Positions 37,026 to 46,159 of a stretch of DNA of 64,000 nt are shown here, one piece after another. Where the stretch lies: positions 426,082-490,081 of the forward strand of contig NZ_JDTH01000002.1 of the NCBI RefSeq assembly GCF_000710615.1, in the 5' to 3' direction. This DNA is from Haladaptatus cibarius D43. GTDB lineage: Archaea > Halobacteriota > Halobacteria > Halobacteriales > Haladaptataceae. The position numbers and the translations under genes were made by a program. The notes below the pieces were generated by a model. It did no database searches, had not been told where the DNA came from, and saw only the letters and a list, made by a program, of their open reading frames with translations. Positions within the stretch are counted from its first letter, which is position 1. Each line of letters begins with the position of its first letter.

Positions 37026-38279
37026 ATGAGCGACGAAGACGCCGAGGAGACGCAGGAAGAAGCCGAATCCGAGGAATCCGAGGTCGAAACCGTCGATGCG
37101 GAAACCATCGAGGAACAACTCGACCAAGCGGAATCGGAACTCGAAAGCGCCGAGACGGAAGCCGACCTCGACGTAGTCGAAGCACAACTCGACAAAATCG
37201 AGGGACTCCTCGAAAGCGCGGACATTCCGGAACCGGACGACGAAGACGAGGACGACCCGCGTGAGGAACTGGAAGGACGCCTCTCCGACCTCCGCGACGA
37301 ACTCGAAGACCAGCGCGGTCCATACGCCGAGGACGTTATCAGCGACGTAGAGGACGCCGCCTCGACCATCCAAGACACTCGCTGGACGGACACGGGAAGC
37401 GCCGAACTTGTCGATGTCGTCGAAACCTTCGCGGAACGCGTACAGGACATCCTCGATACGGATTTCACCGTGACGCTATCGCGCAACGCGGACGACCTCG
37501 CGGAAGTCCTCGAAAACGCCGCTGTCGCGGTCGGTGACGCCGACCTAGACCCCGACGAGGATGCGGACACCATCGAGGCGCTCGTTGAAGCTACAGTGGA
37601 GCTACAAGACGGAATCGAGGGCGCAGAGGAGTGGAGCGACCTGGAAACGCGCGAACAACTCGAAGCCGAAGGGTTCTACGACGTGCTCGACCACCGCAAA
37701 GATTACCCGCCGGAGTGGCACGCTCTGAAAGTTTGGGAGAAAAAAGACCGCGCGGACATGGTTCTGCTCGCGCTCGATTCGCTGCAATCGAACTTCATGG
37801 AGCGCCACTGCCTCGAATCGCTCGAACGGATGGGCAACGCGGAAGCCATCGAACCGATGCTTGAGCGCGCGAACCGCCGCGACAAGGACGCCATCAGTAT
37901 CCTCGGCAAAATCGGGAGCGACGAAGCCGTAGACGGCATCATCGATTACGTCGATGCCGACCCCGGAATGGCGAAAACCGTCATCAAGGCGCTCGGCGAA
38001 ATCGGTAGCGACGAGACGACCCAAGACGTCGCAAACCAACTCGTCGCCGACGACGAGGACGTTCGTAGCTACGCCGCGCGCGCCCTCGGCCGCATCGGTG
38101 ACACCCGCGCTATCGACCCGCTCACGGACACCCTCGAAAACGACGAGTCGGATTCTGTTCGTGCGAGCGCCGCATGGGCACTGAACCAAATCGGCACGAA
38201 GCGCGCACTCGATGCAGTGCGTGATTACTCCGACGACCGCTCGTTCCTCGTCCAGAGCGAGGCCGAGAAGGCCTTATAG
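37026..38279 (+). CDS. HEAT-repeat protein with acidic coiled-coil N-terminus
   Basis: A 417-residue very acidic protein. Residues 1-110 are Glu/Asp-rich, probably coiled coil; residues about 110-230 are helical and unassigned. From about residue 255, HEAT/PBS-type repeats follow: CLESLERMGNAEAIEPMLER, AISILGKIGSDEAVDGIIDY, VIKALGEIGSDETTQDVANQ, AARALGRIGDTRAIDPLTDT and SAAWALNQIGTKRALDAVRD. Such arrays are protein-binding scaffolds. Role unknown. Confidence 0.88.
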   Translation: MSDEDAEETQEEAESEESEVETVDAETIEEQLDQAESELESAETEADLDVVEAQLDKIEGLLESADIPEPDDEDEDDPREELEGRLSDLRDELEDQRGPYAEDVISDVEDAASTIQDTRWTDTGSAELVDVVETFAERVQDILDTDFTVTLSRNADDLAEVLENAAVAVGDADLDPDEDADTIEALVEATVELQDGIEGAEEWSDLETREQLEAEGFYDVLDHRKDYPPEWHALKVWEKKDRADMVLLALDSLQSNFMERHCLESLERMGNAEAIEPMLERANRRDKDAISILGKIGSDEAVDGIIDYVDADPGMAKTVIKALGEIGSDETTQDVANQLVADDEDVRSYAARALGRIGDTRAIDPLTDTLENDESDSVRASAAWALNQIGTKRALDAVRDYSDDRSFLVQSEAEKAL

Positions 38280-38356
38280 TCGGTCGTAAGGACTCCTTAC
38301 TGTTCTATAATCGACTCATAACAAAGGGTGCCACCAGCCTGTTTTAGTTCTGAGGC

Positions 38357-38509
38357 ATGGCGACCGAACCCGCCCGAATCGGCGTGTGTCCGAACTGCGA
38401 CGGGAGCATTACGCGAGGCTATCTTCTCATCGAGTACGAAACCGAAACCGGGCCGGAGCGGTTCGCCGAATGTCCCGACTGTCGGGAAATCGTCCATCCG
38501 GGGCAATAG
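38357..38509 (+). CDS. Small zinc-ribbon-like protein, 50 aa
   Basis: ATG at 38357, TAG at 38507. The 50 residues contain VCPNCDGSITRG and CPDCREIVHPGQ, two CxxC pairs separated by about 25 residues with a strand-rich YLLIEYETETG between, as in a short zinc ribbon. Very common type of haloarchaeal micro-protein; function unknown. Confidence 0.75.
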   Translation: MATEPARIGVCPNCDGSITRGYLLIEYETETGPERFAECPDCREIVHPGQ

Positions 38510-38535
38510 ACCGGAAAATCACTCGATGAACGGAA

Positions 38536-38781
38536 TCAGTGCGCGAGTAGCGTGGCTAAGAACTGAAGCGTAAATCCGATAGCCATCACGAACGCGCCGA
38601 TGCGACCGATTGACGTGTATTCTCTCACTTCCATCGGTGAAATGTCGATGGTGTAATCGTTGTACTCGGAGTCGTACTCGATGTAGTCCGGCAGTTGGAA
38701 GAACTCGAAAAAGATGAGAACTGCACCGAGGGCACCCAACGCGTGTCCCGTCAGTTCGAGTGCAAACGGAATTTCGACCAT
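38536..38781 (-). CDS. Small membrane protein, 81 aa
   Basis: Two hydrophobic segments (LTGHALGALGAVLIFFEFFQ at about 9-28, and IGAFVMAIGFTLQFLATLLA at the end) flank a Tyr/Glu/Asp-rich loop, LPDYIEYDSEYNDYTIDISP. Family not recognised. Diverges from the phospholipase-D-like gene. Confidence 0.68.
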   Translation of the reverse strand: MVEIPFALELTGHALGALGAVLIFFEFFQLPDYIEYDSEYNDYTIDISPMEVREYTSIGRIGAFVMAIGFTLQFLATLLAH

Positions 38782-38857
38782 ACCGACAACGGGTACGTCG
38801 GTGACAAAAATTTTCCGCTCCGAGCGTTTATAACCGAAGACGGAACCACTCCGGTTT

Positions 38858-40522
38858 GTGTCCCGCAGGGTCGTCCTCCTCGTCTGTTTCGTCGTCGCAT
38901 CGACGCTCGGTACCCCGTTCGGTGCACCGTTCGGTGCACCGTTCGTTGCGCCATCGGAAGCGACGGCAACAGTACCGAATCAATCGCCGGAAATCGTTGC
39001 TGTCTACCCGAATCCGGTGGCGAACGAGGACGCGGGGGAGTTCGTGGTCGTCTCGTTTCCGCGACCGACGAATCTCTCGACGTGGTCGCTGTCGGACGGC
39101 GGGGAAACCGCCACACTTCCGAACGTGACGATTTCCGGGATGGTTGCGTTTTCGACCGCCCCGAACCGCACCGCGAATCTTACCGAGTTTCGGACGCTCC
39201 CACTCCGAAACATCTCGCTGGCGAACGCGGGTGAAACCGTCACACTTCGGAAACGGATGAGCGACGATTCGGCCGACGAATCGTCGCCCGGCAACGATTC
39301 CGTCGTCGATTCGGCCACCTACACCGACGCTCCGGAAAGCGAACTTTGGCGACCGAACAGCAGTTCGTGGGTTCCGCTGGGAGCGACGGACAGGCCGATT
39401 GTACGCACCAACGCATCTACGGCCCGCGTGTTCGTTCTTCCCGACAGTCCTGCTGTGCCCATCGAAACCTTACAATCGGCGGACGACCGCATTCTGCTGG
39501 CGGGCTATTCGTTCGTCTCCGAAGACATCGGCGACGAACTCGTTTCCGCCGTAAATCGCGGTGTCACAGTCCGACTGGTCGTGGACGACGCACCCGTCGG
39601 GGGAATCACTCACCAGCAAGCAGTTGCGCTCGACAGACTCACCGAGCAGGGAATCGACATCGAAGTCATCGGCGGTGCACACGCGCGCTACGCTTTCCAT
39701 CACCCGAAATACGCGGTCGTTGACGACCGGGGAATCGTTCTCACCGAGAACTGGAAACCGTCGGGGGTCGGCGGTCACGCAAGCCGTGGCTGGGGTGCTG
39801 TCGTCCGCGGCGAACCCGCACGGGAGTTAGCCGAGATTTACCACGCCGACACCTCGTGGCACGACACGGTTTCGTGGTCGCAGTTCAGGAAGGGCAAATC
39901 GTTCACGTCCGACTCGCCAGCGAACGAAAGCTATCCGACACAGTTCGAACCGAAAACGGTTCCAGTCGAATCCGTAACCGTGCTGGCCGCACCTGACAAC
40001 GCGGAAGAAGGCGTCATATCGCTTCTCCAGTCCGCAAATCGGTCGATTGCCGTCCAGCAGATGGCAATCAGCGAGCCGAAACAACCGTTCGTGCAGGCCA
40101 CGCTGGCCGCCGCCCGCCGCGGCGTCGAGGTTCGCGTCCTCCTGAGCAGCACGTGGTACGTCGAAGACGACAACGGAAAAATAGTGGATTGGTTGAACGA
40201 GCGCGCAGAAAAAGAGAGCCTCCCGCTCGAAGCAAAACTTGCAGAGCCGAGAGGATACGAAAAAATCCACGCAAAAGGCGTCATCGTGGACGAGCGCCAC
40301 GTCGTCGTCGGCAGTCTCAACTGGAACAACCACTCGGCACGGGAAAACCGCGAAGTCGCGCTCGTGCTCCACGGCAAACAGGCGGGAGCGTACTACACGA
40401 ACGTTTTCGATGCGGATTGGGGAGAAACAGACGACCGATTCCCCGTCGGTCTCGGTGTAGTCACTGTGCTTGGACTCGGTGGTGCAGTGTGGCTCGCAAA
40501 AAAGGAGGTGACGTTCGCGTAG
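38858..40522 (+). CDS. Secreted/anchored phospholipase-D-like protein with lamin-tail domain
   Basis: A 554-residue protein from a GTG start, with a Sec signal peptide (SRRVVLLVCFVVASTLG). Residues about 45-145 look like a lamin-tail (LTD) beta domain (VVSFPRPTNLSTWSLSDGGE, VDSATYTDAP). Two PLD catalytic motifs follow: HHPKYAVVDDRG near residue 280 and IHAKGVIVDERHVVVGSLNW near 469. The end has a transmembrane helix (LGVVTVLGLGGAVWLAKK). It probably acts outside the cell as a nuclease or phosphodiesterase, held at the membrane. Confidence 0.88.
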   Translation: MSRRVVLLVCFVVASTLGTPFGAPFGAPFVAPSEATATVPNQSPEIVAVYPNPVANEDAGEFVVVSFPRPTNLSTWSLSDGGETATLPNVTISGMVAFSTAPNRTANLTEFRTLPLRNISLANAGETVTLRKRMSDDSADESSPGNDSVVDSATYTDAPESELWRPNSSSWVPLGATDRPIVRTNASTARVFVLPDSPAVPIETLQSADDRILLAGYSFVSEDIGDELVSAVNRGVTVRLVVDDAPVGGITHQQAVALDRLTEQGIDIEVIGGAHARYAFHHPKYAVVDDRGIVLTENWKPSGVGGHASRGWGAVVRGEPARELAEIYHADTSWHDTVSWSQFRKGKSFTSDSPANESYPTQFEPKTVPVESVTVLAAPDNAEEGVISLLQSANRSIAVQQMAISEPKQPFVQATLAAARRGVEVRVLLSSTWYVEDDNGKIVDWLNERAEKESLPLEAKLAEPRGYEKIHAKGVIVDERHVVVGSLNWNNHSARENREVALVLHGKQAGAYYTNVFDADWGETDDRFPVGLGVVTVLGLGGAVWLAKKEVTFA

Positions 40523-40534
40523 TTGCGTAGTTGC

Positions 40535-42445
40535 TTAGTCTTCCTGCTGATGCCCGACAGTCGTACTCTGGAGCGCTTCGTCCAGTTCCGCGTCGGCCAT
40601 CTTCTCCACGAGGGCGTCGAGAACCTGCTCGCGCATCCCTTTAACGAACTTGATGCTCCCGACGACGAGGTGGCCGCCGCCGCTAACGCCGCCGCCCACG
40701 ATTTCCTCGTTCAGTTCGGAAACCATTTCCGGGATGTCGAGGCGGACACCGTCACTGCGAAGGACGGCGAAGTCCGGCCCGAAGCCGATGGTGATGACGG
40801 GTTCGCCCGTCTCCTGTACCTTCCGGTCGTGGATTTCGCCGGTCGTCTTCCCCGGTGGTGGGTAGGTGAATCGGTAGGCATGGTTTTCGACGTCCACGCG
40901 ATAGAGGTGGGCCTCGCTCGCCAGTCGCTCGTGTTGGACGTGCGGCATCGCGGCGTCGAGTTGCTGTTCGGTGTCCGAGCGCGCGCGTTCTGCGAGGAAC
41001 GAGACGAGTTCCTTGTGTCGTTCTTCGTCGTCACAACCGACGTTGAGCACGTCGTTGATGAGGTTCCGTCCGGGGTCGTATTTCAGCCAGAACGCCTCGT
41101 AGTCGAGTGCTTCGCCCATATCCGTCAGGAACTCCTCGCTGTAGCCTTCCGATTCAGCGAGTTCGACGTAGTCGGTCATCGCGTTGGCTTTCGAGCGGTC
41201 GGAAATTCCCGCGACTGCGGGGACGTGTCGAAGTTCCTCGGTGATGTCCGGGCAAATCATCCGCGCGAGTTCGACACACATCATACCCGTCGTGATGCGG
41301 TAATCCTCGTCGTAGAGGTACGGGTTGACGTGGCCGTCGGTGTAGGGTTCAACTGCCTCCGGGTCTGGGTGATGGTGGTCAACCACGAGAATCGGGATGT
41401 CGTAGTGAGCCAGATTCTCGTAGGCGGGCACGTCTTCCTCCGTGCTCCCGTTGTCCAGCATGAGCAAGAGCGGGAGTTTTTGGCCGTGTCGCGCTTGGTC
41501 TTCGAGTGCGAAGTTCAGGTCGCGCGTCACGTCCTCCATCTCGTAGAAGGGTGCCTTGCTCGGCAGGCGCTTGAACAGATGTCGTTTCGCGTCGGGGTCT
41601 TGGTGTGTCTGTTCGATGAATCGCTGGAGTGCGAGTTCGACCGGAAGGCTAGCACACATTCCGTCACCATCAGCGTGGTGGCGGACGCGAATCGGGCGGC
41701 TTTCCAGCACCGTCCGGCGGAGTTGCTTTGCGATGTCGCGCAGGTCGGGGAACAACTGTTCGAGCGCGGGCCAGTCCACGAGCGGTTCGGTTTCGTGCGG
41801 TTCCGCGCGCTCGTCGAGCGCAGTTTTGAGTCGGTCACGGACGACATCTTCTTCATCGCCGTCCAGTGCGTCGAGCGAGGTCGCTTCGACTTGGAGCGCG
41901 CCGTCGCGCTCTTCGACAACGCCAACGAGGTGAACCACGTCGCCGATGTCGATTTCGGGGTGCGCGCGAACGCCAGCTTCTTCGAACGCGGCGCAGGGAA
42001 CGACGCCCGTGTCGTCGCTGACGTGGAAAATCGTCGGGCCGCCGGTCTGTTTGATTTGGACGACTTCGCCTTCGAGGTGGACGGTTTCGCCGACTTGGTC
42101 GCCGAGGGTGCCCGTTTCGGCGACCTTGTACTCGTGGGCGACTGCGACGGTTTCGTAGTCGTCGGGGTCGGCGGGGACGAAGCTCAGGTCGCCGTTCTCC
42201 CTGACTTCGAGGAGTTTGACGATGAGGTCGTCGCCAACGTCATACGACTGCGAAAGGTTCGATTCGTGAACGAGGCCAGAGACAGAGTCGGAAAGGTCAA
42301 CGAATACACCGTAGTCAACGACGCCGTTGACGGCTGCGTGGTACTGTTCTCCCTCGGAAATGTCCGAGAGGGTACAGTCCGCCGCGAGGTCGTACACGAC
42401 GGAATCGTCGGCCCTCTCATCGGGACCGGAATCAGCGGATGTCAT
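40535..42445 (-). CDS. S1/OB-fold/DHH phosphoesterase (RecJ-like)
   Basis: A 636-residue protein with an S1 RNA-binding domain (about 28-85, AAVNGVVDYGVFVDLSDSVS), an OB-fold (about 100-175), and a DHH phosphoesterase core: RVRHHADGDGMCASLPVE, LLMLDNGSTEEDVPAYENLA and ILVVDHHHPDPEAV with the DHH motif. The C-terminal DHHA1 part ends with GGGVSGGGHLVVGSIKFVKG. Archaeal homologues are RecJ-like single-strand nucleases associated with replication or RNA processing. ATG at 42445 is chosen; the open frame continues upstream but into the divergent promoter region. Confidence 0.9.
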   Translation of the reverse strand: MTSADSGPDERADDSVVYDLAADCTLSDISEGEQYHAAVNGVVDYGVFVDLSDSVSGLVHESNLSQSYDVGDDLIVKLLEVRENGDLSFVPADPDDYETVAVAHEYKVAETGTLGDQVGETVHLEGEVVQIKQTGGPTIFHVSDDTGVVPCAAFEEAGVRAHPEIDIGDVVHLVGVVEERDGALQVEATSLDALDGDEEDVVRDRLKTALDERAEPHETEPLVDWPALEQLFPDLRDIAKQLRRTVLESRPIRVRHHADGDGMCASLPVELALQRFIEQTHQDPDAKRHLFKRLPSKAPFYEMEDVTRDLNFALEDQARHGQKLPLLLMLDNGSTEEDVPAYENLAHYDIPILVVDHHHPDPEAVEPYTDGHVNPYLYDEDYRITTGMMCVELARMICPDITEELRHVPAVAGISDRSKANAMTDYVELAESEGYSEEFLTDMGEALDYEAFWLKYDPGRNLINDVLNVGCDDEERHKELVSFLAERARSDTEQQLDAAMPHVQHERLASEAHLYRVDVENHAYRFTYPPPGKTTGEIHDRKVQETGEPVITIGFGPDFAVLRSDGVRLDIPEMVSELNEEIVGGGVSGGGHLVVGSIKFVKGMREQVLDALVEKMADAELDEALQSTTVGHQQED

Positions 42446-42625
42446 CTTGTCCGTTCTTTCGGTGGCGCTATTTTTAACGCTTTGCAACTTGGTGCCGCGT
42501 GTGCGTAGGACAGACATGTGTAATCGGTAACAACATGTGCCAAACGGTAGCAACGGCCGCTCAAAACCGATAGCAATCGCGGGGCGTTCGCAACGTTTAG
42601 AACGCGGGGTACCGGAGTGTTTGCT

Positions 42626-43114
42626 ATGCCGCTGTTCCGGTCGAACGAAATCCTGGGAATCGCGGAAGAGGCATTGGTGTTCGCACTCGAAGCGTCCCGT
42701 GACTCCCATCCAAACGAGTACATGGGATTCCTCCGCGGCGAGCCCGCCAACAAACTCGGACTCGACCGCAAGGGAATCGTCATCACGGACATCCTCGTCA
42801 TGCCCGGTACCGAATCGAACAGCGTGAGCGCGACGGTGAAGACGAGCACCGTCCCCAACGACCGCAATGCGGTCGGGTCGGTGCACTCCCATCCCAACGG
42901 CGTGCTCCGACCGAGCGACGCGGATTTGGCGACGTTCGGGCAGGGCGACGTTCACATCATTATCGGCGCGCCCTACGACCGGGATAGCTGGAAGGCGTTC
43001 GACCGGGAGGGCAAACCGCGAGTTCTCGACGTGTTGGACGTGGAACTTCCGGACGCGGAATCGTTTTTCGACTTTACGCAGGCAGACATCGATGAGGAGT
43101 TGAGAGAACAGTGA
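42626..43114 (+). CDS. JAMM/MPN+ metalloprotease, HvJAMM-like
   Basis: A 162-residue JAMM-domain protein. Glu31 in NEYMGF, His87 and His89 in [15 protein letters not shown], with Ser97 and Asp100, complete the E...HxHP-x6-SxxD zinc signature. Such haloarchaeal proteases remove ubiquitin-like SAMP modifiers; whether this one is the active or the accessory paralogue cannot be told from sequence alone. Overlaps ribL by four bases. Confidence 0.88.
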   Translation: MPLFRSNEILGIAEEALVFALEASRDSHPNEYMGFLRGEPANKLGLDRKGIVITDILVMPGTESNSVSATVKTSTVPNDRNAVGSVHSHPNGVLRPSDADLATFGQGDVHIIIGAPYDRDSWKAFDREGKPRVLDVLDVELPDAESFFDFTQADIDEELREQ

Positions 43115-43542
43115 CGCACGTCCTCGCGCAGGGAACTTTCGACATTCTGCATCCGGGGCACGTTCACTATCTCCGCGATGCTGCGGAAATGGGCGACCGA
43201 CTCTCGGTCATCATCGCGCGGCGGGAGAACGTCACGCACAAGGAACCGCCGATTCTGCCGAATCGCCAGCGTCGGGATATGATTCAGGCGCTTGAGATGG
43301 TTGACCACGCGCGAGTCGGCCACCCTGAGGACATTTTCGCGCCCATCGAGGAACTCGACCCGGACATCATCGCGCTCGGCTACGACCAGCATCACGACGA
43401 CGCGGCAATCGAGGCGGAACTCGACAGGCGCGGAATCGACTGCGTGGTTCGGCGCGCCTCGCCGCTCGACCCCGAAGCGTCCGAGGAACTGCTTTCGACG
43501 GGGCGAATCATCGACCGGATTTGCGAGGAGCGTTGCGACTAG
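43111..43542 (+). CDS. ribL: FAD synthase (CTP/ATP:FMN adenylyltransferase)
   Basis: A 143-residue nucleotidyltransferase from a GTG start. [20 protein letters not shown] contains the HxGH motif (His14-His17), and [10 protein letters not shown] lies in the C-terminal half. Archaeal RibL adenylates FMN to FAD. The four-base overlap with the JAMM gene indicates one transcript. Confidence 0.9.
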   Translation: MTHVLAQGTFDILHPGHVHYLRDAAEMGDRLSVIIARRENVTHKEPPILPNRQRRDMIQALEMVDHARVGHPEDIFAPIEELDPDIIALGYDQHHDDAAIEAELDRRGIDCVVRRASPLDPEASEELLSTGRIIDRICEERCD

Positions 43543-43672
43543 CGATTTTCGATAGCAGGCCAATCGACCGCCGTTTCAGATAGAAACCCGTCCAACCAAC
43601 AGGATGCGCCCGGATTCATGCCGAGTGCCCTACGCACGAGGCGCAAATCCCTGCGGGGAGGAATGGGGCCAC

Positions 43673-43708
43673 GCAGGCGGGTGCGCCCGCTTCGGCGCAC
43701 CTGCCTGC
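43673..43708. other. 15-bp hairpin
   Basis: GCAGGCGGGTGCGCC (43673-43687), loop CGCTTC, GGCGCACCTGCCTGC (43694-43708); complementary except one G:T position. It lies 131 bases after ribL. No T tract follows, so a simple terminator is unlikely. It could be the structured end of a lost insertion element. Confidence 0.5.
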
Positions 43709-43838
43709 GTTCGATGCTGTCGTTTGGAGTCGGCAACAGCAGTCACGACAACGCCATCACTTTTGTAACCAAAATCTACAACCTATTTGCTCTCGCTACA
43801 CACTCCAAACCGCCGCTAGCACACGACAAATTGAAGGT

Positions 43839-43852
43839 TTAGAACAATCTAA
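43839..43852. promoter_or_regulatory. Candidate metal-regulator operator
   Basis: TTAGA-acaa-TCTAA is a perfect 5-bp inverted repeat ending 12 bases before the ATG of the DtxR-type regulator, so binding would block the transcription start. The half-site resembles TTAGG/CCTAA palindromes described for haloarchaeal iron-dependent Idr/SirR regulators. Confidence 0.5.
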
Positions 43853-43864
43853 TTTCGAGCAGTG

Positions 43865-44530
43865 ATGTTGAGCGACGTGATGGAGGATTATCTGAAAGCC
43901 ATCTACACGCTCCAGAAGGAAAGCGAGGAGCCGGTGGCGACCTCCGCAATCGCGGACTACCTCGGCGTGACGCCGCCGACGGTCACCAGCATGGTGGAGA
44001 AATTGGCCGACCGCGGCCTCCTCCACCGGGAAAAGTACAAAGGGGTGGAACTCACGGAGGAGGGCGAAACCGTCGCGCTCGAAGTGCTTCGCCACCATCG
44101 ACTGCTGGAGTCGTATCTAACCGAGCATCTGGATTACTCCTGGAGCGAGGTGCACGAGGAGGCAGACCGCCTCGAACACCACATCAGCGAGGAGTTCGAA
44201 CGCCGGGTTGCAGACGCCCTCGGCAATCCGACGGTTGACCCGCACGGCGACCCGATTCCGGACGCCGATCTCTCACCAATCGCGGAAGACGACACGACGC
44301 GACTCAGCGACCACGACTCCGGTGAAACGGTCGTCGTGGCGCGAGTCAGCGACCGCGACGAGGAAGAACTGCGCTATCTCTCGAATGCGGGAATCACGCC
44401 CGGAACCGAACTCGAAATCGTGGACGTGGCCCCGTTCGGCATGGTGACCGTGGCGGTCGAGGATAACGAACAGAGCCTTCCGGAGACCGTTGCGCGGTCG
44501 ATTCGCGTCCGGGCAGTCGTCGAAGCGTAG
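43865..44530 (+). CDS. DtxR/MntR-family metal-dependent repressor
   Basis: A 221-residue regulator. Residues 1-65 form the winged HTH (MLSDVMEDYLKAIYTLQKES, TSAIADYLGVTPPTVTSMVE). Residues about 70-125 form the metal-binding dimerisation domain (HHRLLESYLTEHLDYSWSEV, HEEADRLEHHISEEFERRVA). The C-terminal 75 residues are a FeoA/SH3-like domain. It should repress uptake genes when Fe2+ or Mn2+ is bound. The inverted repeat just upstream suggests autoregulation. Confidence 0.92.
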   Translation: MLSDVMEDYLKAIYTLQKESEEPVATSAIADYLGVTPPTVTSMVEKLADRGLLHREKYKGVELTEEGETVALEVLRHHRLLESYLTEHLDYSWSEVHEEADRLEHHISEEFERRVADALGNPTVDPHGDPIPDADLSPIAEDDTTRLSDHDSGETVVVARVSDRDEEELRYLSNAGITPGTELEIVDVAPFGMVTVAVEDNEQSLPETVARSIRVRAVVEA

Positions 44531-44606
44531 TTGATTTCACCCCGATTGGTCGGCCCGTTTCCGCAAACAACGAGATTTTATTCTGCCGCCGACAAGTCCG
44601 TATCCG

Positions 44607-45263
44607 ATGCTTGAGATGCTCGTTTCGGCGCTCGCTGGCGTGGTGCTCGGTCTCTCGCTCGCAGCCCCGCCGGGGCCCATGAACGCGGTTATCGCCGAGG
44701 AGAGCGTTCTCCGTGGCTGGCGGTCTGGGTTTTCGGCGGGACTAGGTGCGATGACCGCCGACGCCTGCTTTTTCGTTCTCGCGCTCGCCGGAGTCGTGGC
44801 TGTCGTCCAAGATGCGCCGCTCGTCCGCGGCATCATGATTGGAGTCGGTGGACTCCTGATGCTGTATTTCGCCTACGGAACCGCGGAGGATGCGACCGCG
44901 ACGTTCACGGCGGAGGACGTGGACGAAGACGCCAAGGGCTTCAGAAAAGCGTTCGCGCTGGCGATTACGAACCCGTACCAAATTATCTGGTGGCTGACGG
45001 CGGGCGTCGGCCTCCTCGACCCCGGCGAGTTCGACGTCCTTTCGGATTTGCCCGGAAATCTGGTCGTGACAACTGGCGGGCCGATTATCGTACTCGGCTT
45101 CTTCGCCGGAATCGCGCTCTGGATAAGCGGTTTTCCGGCGGCGCTCGTCGCCGCGCGAAATCGCGTCGATTCCTTCGCACCAGTGGTCGCGTATCTGAGT
45201 GCGGGAGTGCTTGCGATAGCAGGCGTCTCGTTCGTGTACGATAGCGTGACGACGCTGATGTAA
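44607..45263 (+). CDS. LysE/RhtB-family translocator
   Basis: A 218-residue protein with about six helices. SLAAPPGPMNAVIAEESVLR (residues 19-38) carries the family PGP motif, and AFALAITNPYQIIWWLTAGV the conserved NP of the second half. LysE-type proteins export amino acids or related solutes. A GATTTTATTC element about 30 bases upstream looks like its TATA box. Confidence 0.87.
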   Translation: MLEMLVSALAGVVLGLSLAAPPGPMNAVIAEESVLRGWRSGFSAGLGAMTADACFFVLALAGVVAVVQDAPLVRGIMIGVGGLLMLYFAYGTAEDATATFTAEDVDEDAKGFRKAFALAITNPYQIIWWLTAGVGLLDPGEFDVLSDLPGNLVVTTGGPIIVLGFFAGIALWISGFPAALVAARNRVDSFAPVVAYLSAGVLAIAGVSFVYDSVTTLM

Positions 45264-45341
45264 GCGACTGTAGAGTAGAACCGAGTTGCAGGCCGCTGTT
45301 CAGACGGGATTTTGCGTTCGGTCTTTCGTTTCCGTTTTACC

Positions 45342-46049
45342 TTACGGCCCGCGTCCGCGCGGCGAACTCGTCGGTTCGGCATCCATCTCCGGCACTTCCT
45401 CCTCCAACCACTCGCGGAACCATTTCACGCGCTTGAGCCGTCGGTGTGCGATGTCGTTCGCGGTATCGCTCTGGACGCGGGAGGCCGCATCCTTCCCGCG
45501 TTCGAGCACCCTATCGACCATCTCGGCTGCGGCCATATGCGTCCGGGCTTCGTATCCCATTCGAAGGAGCATTAGGGCAGTGCCGTTCGCGCCGACTTTG
45601 TCGAGCATGTCCGCCTCGATGAGACACTGGGCCTCCTTCGAGAGGCGCGAGAGGTCGCCCTGAAACGAGTGGTCTTCGACCGCCTTGCACACTTCGTCAA
45701 CGAACGATTCGGGAAACTCGCCGCGGGATTCGAGGTACTCGCGCGCGACTCGCGCGCCTTCCTCGGCGTGGACTTCTTGGTCGGCGTCTAGTTTGGCGAT
45801 GTCGTGAAACAGCGCGGCGACGCGCGCGACATCGACATCGGCGCCTTCCCGCTCCGCAATGGTTTCTGATAGCCTGACCACGTTGAGGATGTGGTTGAAT
45901 CGGTAGTCCGCAGAGTGCCACGGATACCAGCGCATCCGTCCGCCGCCCTCCTCGTTTTTCACGCTTGCCGAGAGATATTCGTAAACGAACGCCTTCATCT
46001 CCTCAAATTCCTGCTCAGAGACGGGCGACCCCTTAATTTCGACACCCAT
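45342..46049 (-). CDS. HD-domain protein
   Basis: A 235-residue HD-superfamily hydrolase. His53 (RFNHILNVVRL) and His82-Asp83 (ALFHDIAKLDADQEVHAEEG) form the metal site, with a second His/Asp helix pair VCKAVEDHSF and IEADMLDKVGANGTA. Related to YedJ/RnaseY-type phosphohydrolases; substrate unknown. ATG at 46049 used. Diverges from the AlaX gene. Confidence 0.85.
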   Translation of the reverse strand: MGVEIKGSPVSEQEFEEMKAFVYEYLSASVKNEEGGGRMRWYPWHSADYRFNHILNVVRLSETIAEREGADVDVARVAALFHDIAKLDADQEVHAEEGARVAREYLESRGEFPESFVDEVCKAVEDHSFQGDLSRLSKEAQCLIEADMLDKVGANGTALMLLRMGYEARTHMAAAEMVDRVLERGKDAASRVQSDTANDIAHRRLKRVKWFREWLEEEVPEMDAEPTSSPRGRGP

Positions 46050-46159
46050 AGAAACCCCTCCGTTGTTCACAGTACGTACTCATTACTGATACAAACGCAC
46101 GATTCGCTCTTTAGCGTTACGACGAGAACATTAAGTGGCGGCTGTTCGTCTCTTCGCGT

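Larger units (their letters stand above)
43543..43864. other. Gene-free interval with strong hairpin
   Basis: About 320 bases between ribL and the DtxR-type gene. No supported gene; the open frames are Arg-rich. It contains a 15-bp hairpin (43673-43708) and, close to the next gene, an inverted repeat (43839-43852). The 43760-43830 part is AT-richer, as expected for a promoter. Confidence 0.55.

Noticed and set aside
37060-37300. Highly repetitive GAA/GAC-rich DNA at the start of the HEAT protein
   Set aside because: It encodes an acidic coiled-coil region, common in haloarchaea, not a DNA repeat.
40523-42508. A roughly 660-residue open frame antisense to the S1/DHH phosphoesterase
   Set aside because: Shadow of a well-supported gene; composition (Phe, Val, Arg, His) is that of reverse-strand artefacts.
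42446-42955. N-terminal extension of the S1/DHH protein by up to 170 residues
   Set aside because: The extension overlaps the divergent JAMM gene in antisense, and the ATG at 42445 gives the expected family start.
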